Shown: positions 61,392 to 64,000 of the stretch, one piece after another
How the letters are laid out: each line of letters opens with the position of its first letter
Numbering within the stretch: the stretch's first letter is position 1
Origin: Scylla paramamosain
Lineage: Eukaryota > Arthropoda > Malacostraca > Decapoda > Portunidae
Assembly: GCF_035594125.1 (NCBI RefSeq)
Contig: NC_087171.1
Location: forward strand, 11,189,267-11,253,266
Length of the DNA: 64,000 nt
Direction of reading: 5' to 3'
Notes under the pieces: model-generated
What the model saw: only the letters and a program-made list of their open reading frames with translations
The model's database searches: none
Told to the model about the DNA's origin: nothing
Made by a program: the position numbers and the translations under genes

Positions 61392-62191
61392 CTGAAAAAA
61401 ATAACAATAAATAAATAAATAAATAAACAAACAAGTAAATAAGTGAAAATAAATATAATTATTTACTGAAAAATAAACATATAAATAAGTAAACAAAAAT
61501 TTTCAAAATTATACATATATAAAAATTTATTTCCAAGTGCCAATTATTTTTTATCTATATATCATGCTTCACTCTGACAACTAGCCATGATAGGATTCTA
61601 CATGATATGCATATAAAAATTATCTGCAAACTAACACCAACTGCTCATGTCTCTATAATTCATAGAGATAACATATAGTAATCAATGGTATTCACACAGC
61701 ATTTTATCACTTGTGATTTGTCAGGCCAGTGAACTACAGTAGGTGTCAGTGAGATGAGACATGGTGGCAGTGGCAAGAAGGAAAGTTTCGTTCTCAGCTT
61801 TTTCCTTTATCTTTGCTCTCCAAGCTATTTATGCATTTTACCGTCCTTAAAAACCCTCTTCTCTCCCAACAACACCTGGGACTGGAAACCATGGCAATTT
61901 TCAGGAATATAATCACCATACTTAAGGAGGAATCGGGAATTTTTTTGGCATCTGTGGAGAATGTGGATCCCACCTGGCTGGATCCTGCAGCCTGGCAGCA
62001 CAGTGGAATGTTGATAGGCAGCTAAAGCATGCAACAGGCAATAACAAGCAGAAAAATGTTATTTATTATACATTTGCATAGCTGGCAATCTATATTGGCA
62101 GGCTGCAGGATTAACCAGGTGGAACCCACACACTCCAAGAGAACTCATATATATAGGTATATTTATTTCAACCTCATTTCTAGCACTAGTA

Positions 62192-63023
62192 CAGTGGAAC
62201 CTTGGTTACTGAATGCCTCCCTTTTCAAACCATAATTTGGTTCTAGAACAAAGTTACAGTGGAACTTCAGTTACCAAACATCTCCCTTTCCAAACAACTT
62301 GGTTTTCAAACAAAAATTTTAATATGTAATTGCTTCAGTTGCCATACCATAATTCGGTTTTCAAACAGTTACTTGATTCTGAAATACTACAAGACGTAGC
62401 AAAAGCTGGCATTTATTACTAATTTATAGTTTCTATAAATATTTCCTTTGTTTTTATATATTCGAAGGAGAGACACAGAGGGTAAGACAGTAATTCAATC
62501 TTTGAAGTAAGTTAAATGTGATCTCATTAAATGTAAACAGACAGTTTTCAGCGCTGTAGAGTAATGCCAAGCCTCCAGTGGCTCTATGACTCACAATACC
62601 ATCACTACTGCACAACTGCATTTATCCAGTAGTTTTTCCAAGCAGCAAAATGATTAAGTGTTATGATCACCTTCATTTTGGCAGTGAATGGGTTGCTCCT
62701 CTCTGCATCACTCTGTAAGGCTTCCCTCACTTGATTGGTGACAAAGAGAATGCCTGCATAGTCTAAACAATATCTCTTGATGAATTATGTGTCACTAAGT
62801 TCATTCAATGCCTCCTTTCTGGATAAAAAAAATTCTAAGCTGGAGATATTGTGGAGTGGCCATCTTAGCAGTGGGAGTGTCTGTCACTACCCGCTAAGAC
62901 ATGGTGGATGGGTGTCTGAGAATAGATTAATCTATTTTACATTGATTCCTATGGGAAAAATAGTTTCAGTTTTTGAAATGGCATTGAGGAATGAATTAAG
63001 TTCGAAAACCGCAGTTCCACTAT
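62192..63023 (+). mobile_element. Tigger-like non-autonomous element (with a duplicated left end)
   Basis: Left ends CAGTGGAACCTTGG at 62192 (after TA) and CAGTGGAACTTCAG at 62257; right end GCAGTTCCACTATA near 63012-63024. The interior shares long blocks with the element at 15744-16453 (reverse orientation) and with 63030-63680, for example GTGTTATGATCACCTTCATT. Confidence 0.72.
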
Positions 63024-63029
63024 ACTTGA

Positions 63030-63680
63030 TTTCAAATATTGAAAGACATGGCAAAAGCTGCCATTTATTACTTATTTACAATTTCTATAAATATTTACTA
63101 CATTTTTATATATTTTGAGGAGAGACACAAAGTGTAAGACAATAATTCAATTTTTGAAATGAGGTAAATGTGATCCTGCTGAAAAGCCTTGATGTAAACA
63201 AACAGTTTTTGGCACTCAAGAGTTATCCTGAGCCACCTGTGACTCTTTCGATCACACCCAATGCCATCATAATACACAACTGCATTTTTCCAGTAGCTTT
63301 TCCCAGCAGCAAGATGTCTAAGTGTTATGATCACCTTCATTCTGACGGTGAATTGTTCCTTTCTGTGTTCTTCTGTAATGTTTCCCTCACTAGATCAATG
63401 ACAAAGAGAATGCCTGCATGGTCTAAACAGCATCTTCTGATGAGTTCTGTGTCACTAAGTTCATTCAATACATCCTTCCTGGATAAATAATTTGTGAGAT
63501 GGAGATGTCGTGAAGCAGCCATCATGGCTGTAGGAGCATCTATTATAAGCCACTGAGACAATGTAGACTAGTGTCTGAGAATGGATTACTCCATTTTACA
63601 TTAATTCCTATGGGGAAAATAGTTCCAGTTTTCAAATGGCATTCAGGAACAAATTAGATTTTGGAACTGAGGTTCCACTT
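63030..63680 (+). mobile_element. Second, left-end-lacking copy of the same Tigger-like element
   Basis: Follows the previous element directly: matches its interior from AAAAGCTG(G/C)CATTTATTAC onward and ends with GAACTGAGGTTCCACTTTA. No left terminal repeat of its own, so the pair looks like a tandem or unequal-exchange product. Confidence 0.7.
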
Positions 63681-64000
63681 TACTTGTTTCATGTAGACCC
63701 CCTGCCAAAGTCCCTTCTTTTCAGATCCCTCAAGGTTAAAAATTTCTTGACTTATCAAGACATGGTGTCTCATCCCTAAACTTTTTCGTGAATGTCCAAA
63801 TTTATCCTAATTTGGCTCTCTGCATCCCCCTTCCAAACCCCTGGTGTAATGTAAGGAGTTATTGTAGATTTTTACCAAAACACGAAATTACCATATTTGA
63901 TGGCTTAAAAGACACGCCTGTAAAAAAAAAAAAAAAAATCTCAGAAAATGACCCTGCATCTTATAAGGCCAAGGTTCAGCTTTGGGACATTGGCGAGTGG
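63681..64000. other. Right edge, no feature recognised
   Basis: Contains an A18 run at about 63921-63938. The missing 5' end of ATAD2 may lie here or beyond, but I could not identify an exon. Confidence 0.35.

Noticed and set aside
61739..61775. GCCACCATG on the minus strand as a possible ATAD2 start
   Set aside because: The frame stops after 13 codons, and the only GT near it leaves the wrong phase for the first visible exon.

Overview
This is eukaryotic nuclear DNA: multi-exon genes with GT-AG introns, very dense long microsatellites ((GA)n, (AT)n, (AAT)n), poly(A) runs, and several copies of one non-LTR retrotransposon family plus pogo/Tigger-type DNA transposons. The repeat load and the retrotransposon type (Jockey/X-element-like, with a distinctive C-terminal part) suggest a decapod crustacean, perhaps a crab. 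That assignment is inference; no ribosomal or mitochondrial marker is present.

Two protein genes can be reconstructed, both on the minus strand. (1) An ATAD2/ATAD2B orthologue (AAA+ ATPase plus bromodomain, chromatin-associated) occupies about 17.25-61.39 kb. I could join 26 coding exons, about 1,590 codons, with consistent splice phase. They cover the acidic and basic N-terminal region, the active AAA1 domain, a degenerate AAA2-like domain, the bromodomain and the conserved C-terminal helical tail with its stop codon. The start codon lies upstream of 61.39 kb and was not found. (2) A three-exon gene at 1,402-5,221 encodes an 846-residue protein derived from a Tigger/pogo transposase. Its CENP-B-type DNA-binding domain looks intact, but two of the three catalytic acidic residues are replaced, and it has gained an acidic N-terminus and a long C-terminal extension. 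It looks like a domesticated transposase. Its second intron appears to use a GC-AG splice pair. At the left edge (183-439, minus) there may be the first exon of a third gene with a THAP-like cysteine motif.

Layout: 0-0.44 kb possible partial gene; 1.4-5.2 kb transposase-derived gene, with a retrotransposon scrap in intron 2; 5.2-17.2 kb intergenic, mostly microsatellites, a hairpin, a retrotransposon 3' fragment and a 0.7-kb Tigger-like non-autonomous element; 17.25-61.4 kb ATAD2, whose introns hold a near full-length but broken retrotransposon (18.9-22.2 kb), an internally deleted copy (32.5-33.9 kb), a copy nested inside another decayed mobile-element gene (40.5-44.3 kb), a foldback element (45.0-45.7 kb) and a truncated Tigger copy (56.0-56.6 kb); 61.4-64 kb, repeated Tigger-like elements.

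The observations most worth checking are: the domesticated, catalytically dead Tigger gene; ATAD2 visible exon 9, a frame-neutral 111-nt exon whose sequence recurs in inverted orientation 4 kb away around a mobile-element remnant, suggesting exonisation; the one-sided orientation of all 15 long (GA)n arrays, so that the ATAD2 pre-mRNA carries only CU arrays; and the large inverted repeat next to the acidic exon. I found no bacterial-type system, CRISPR array or RNA gene.
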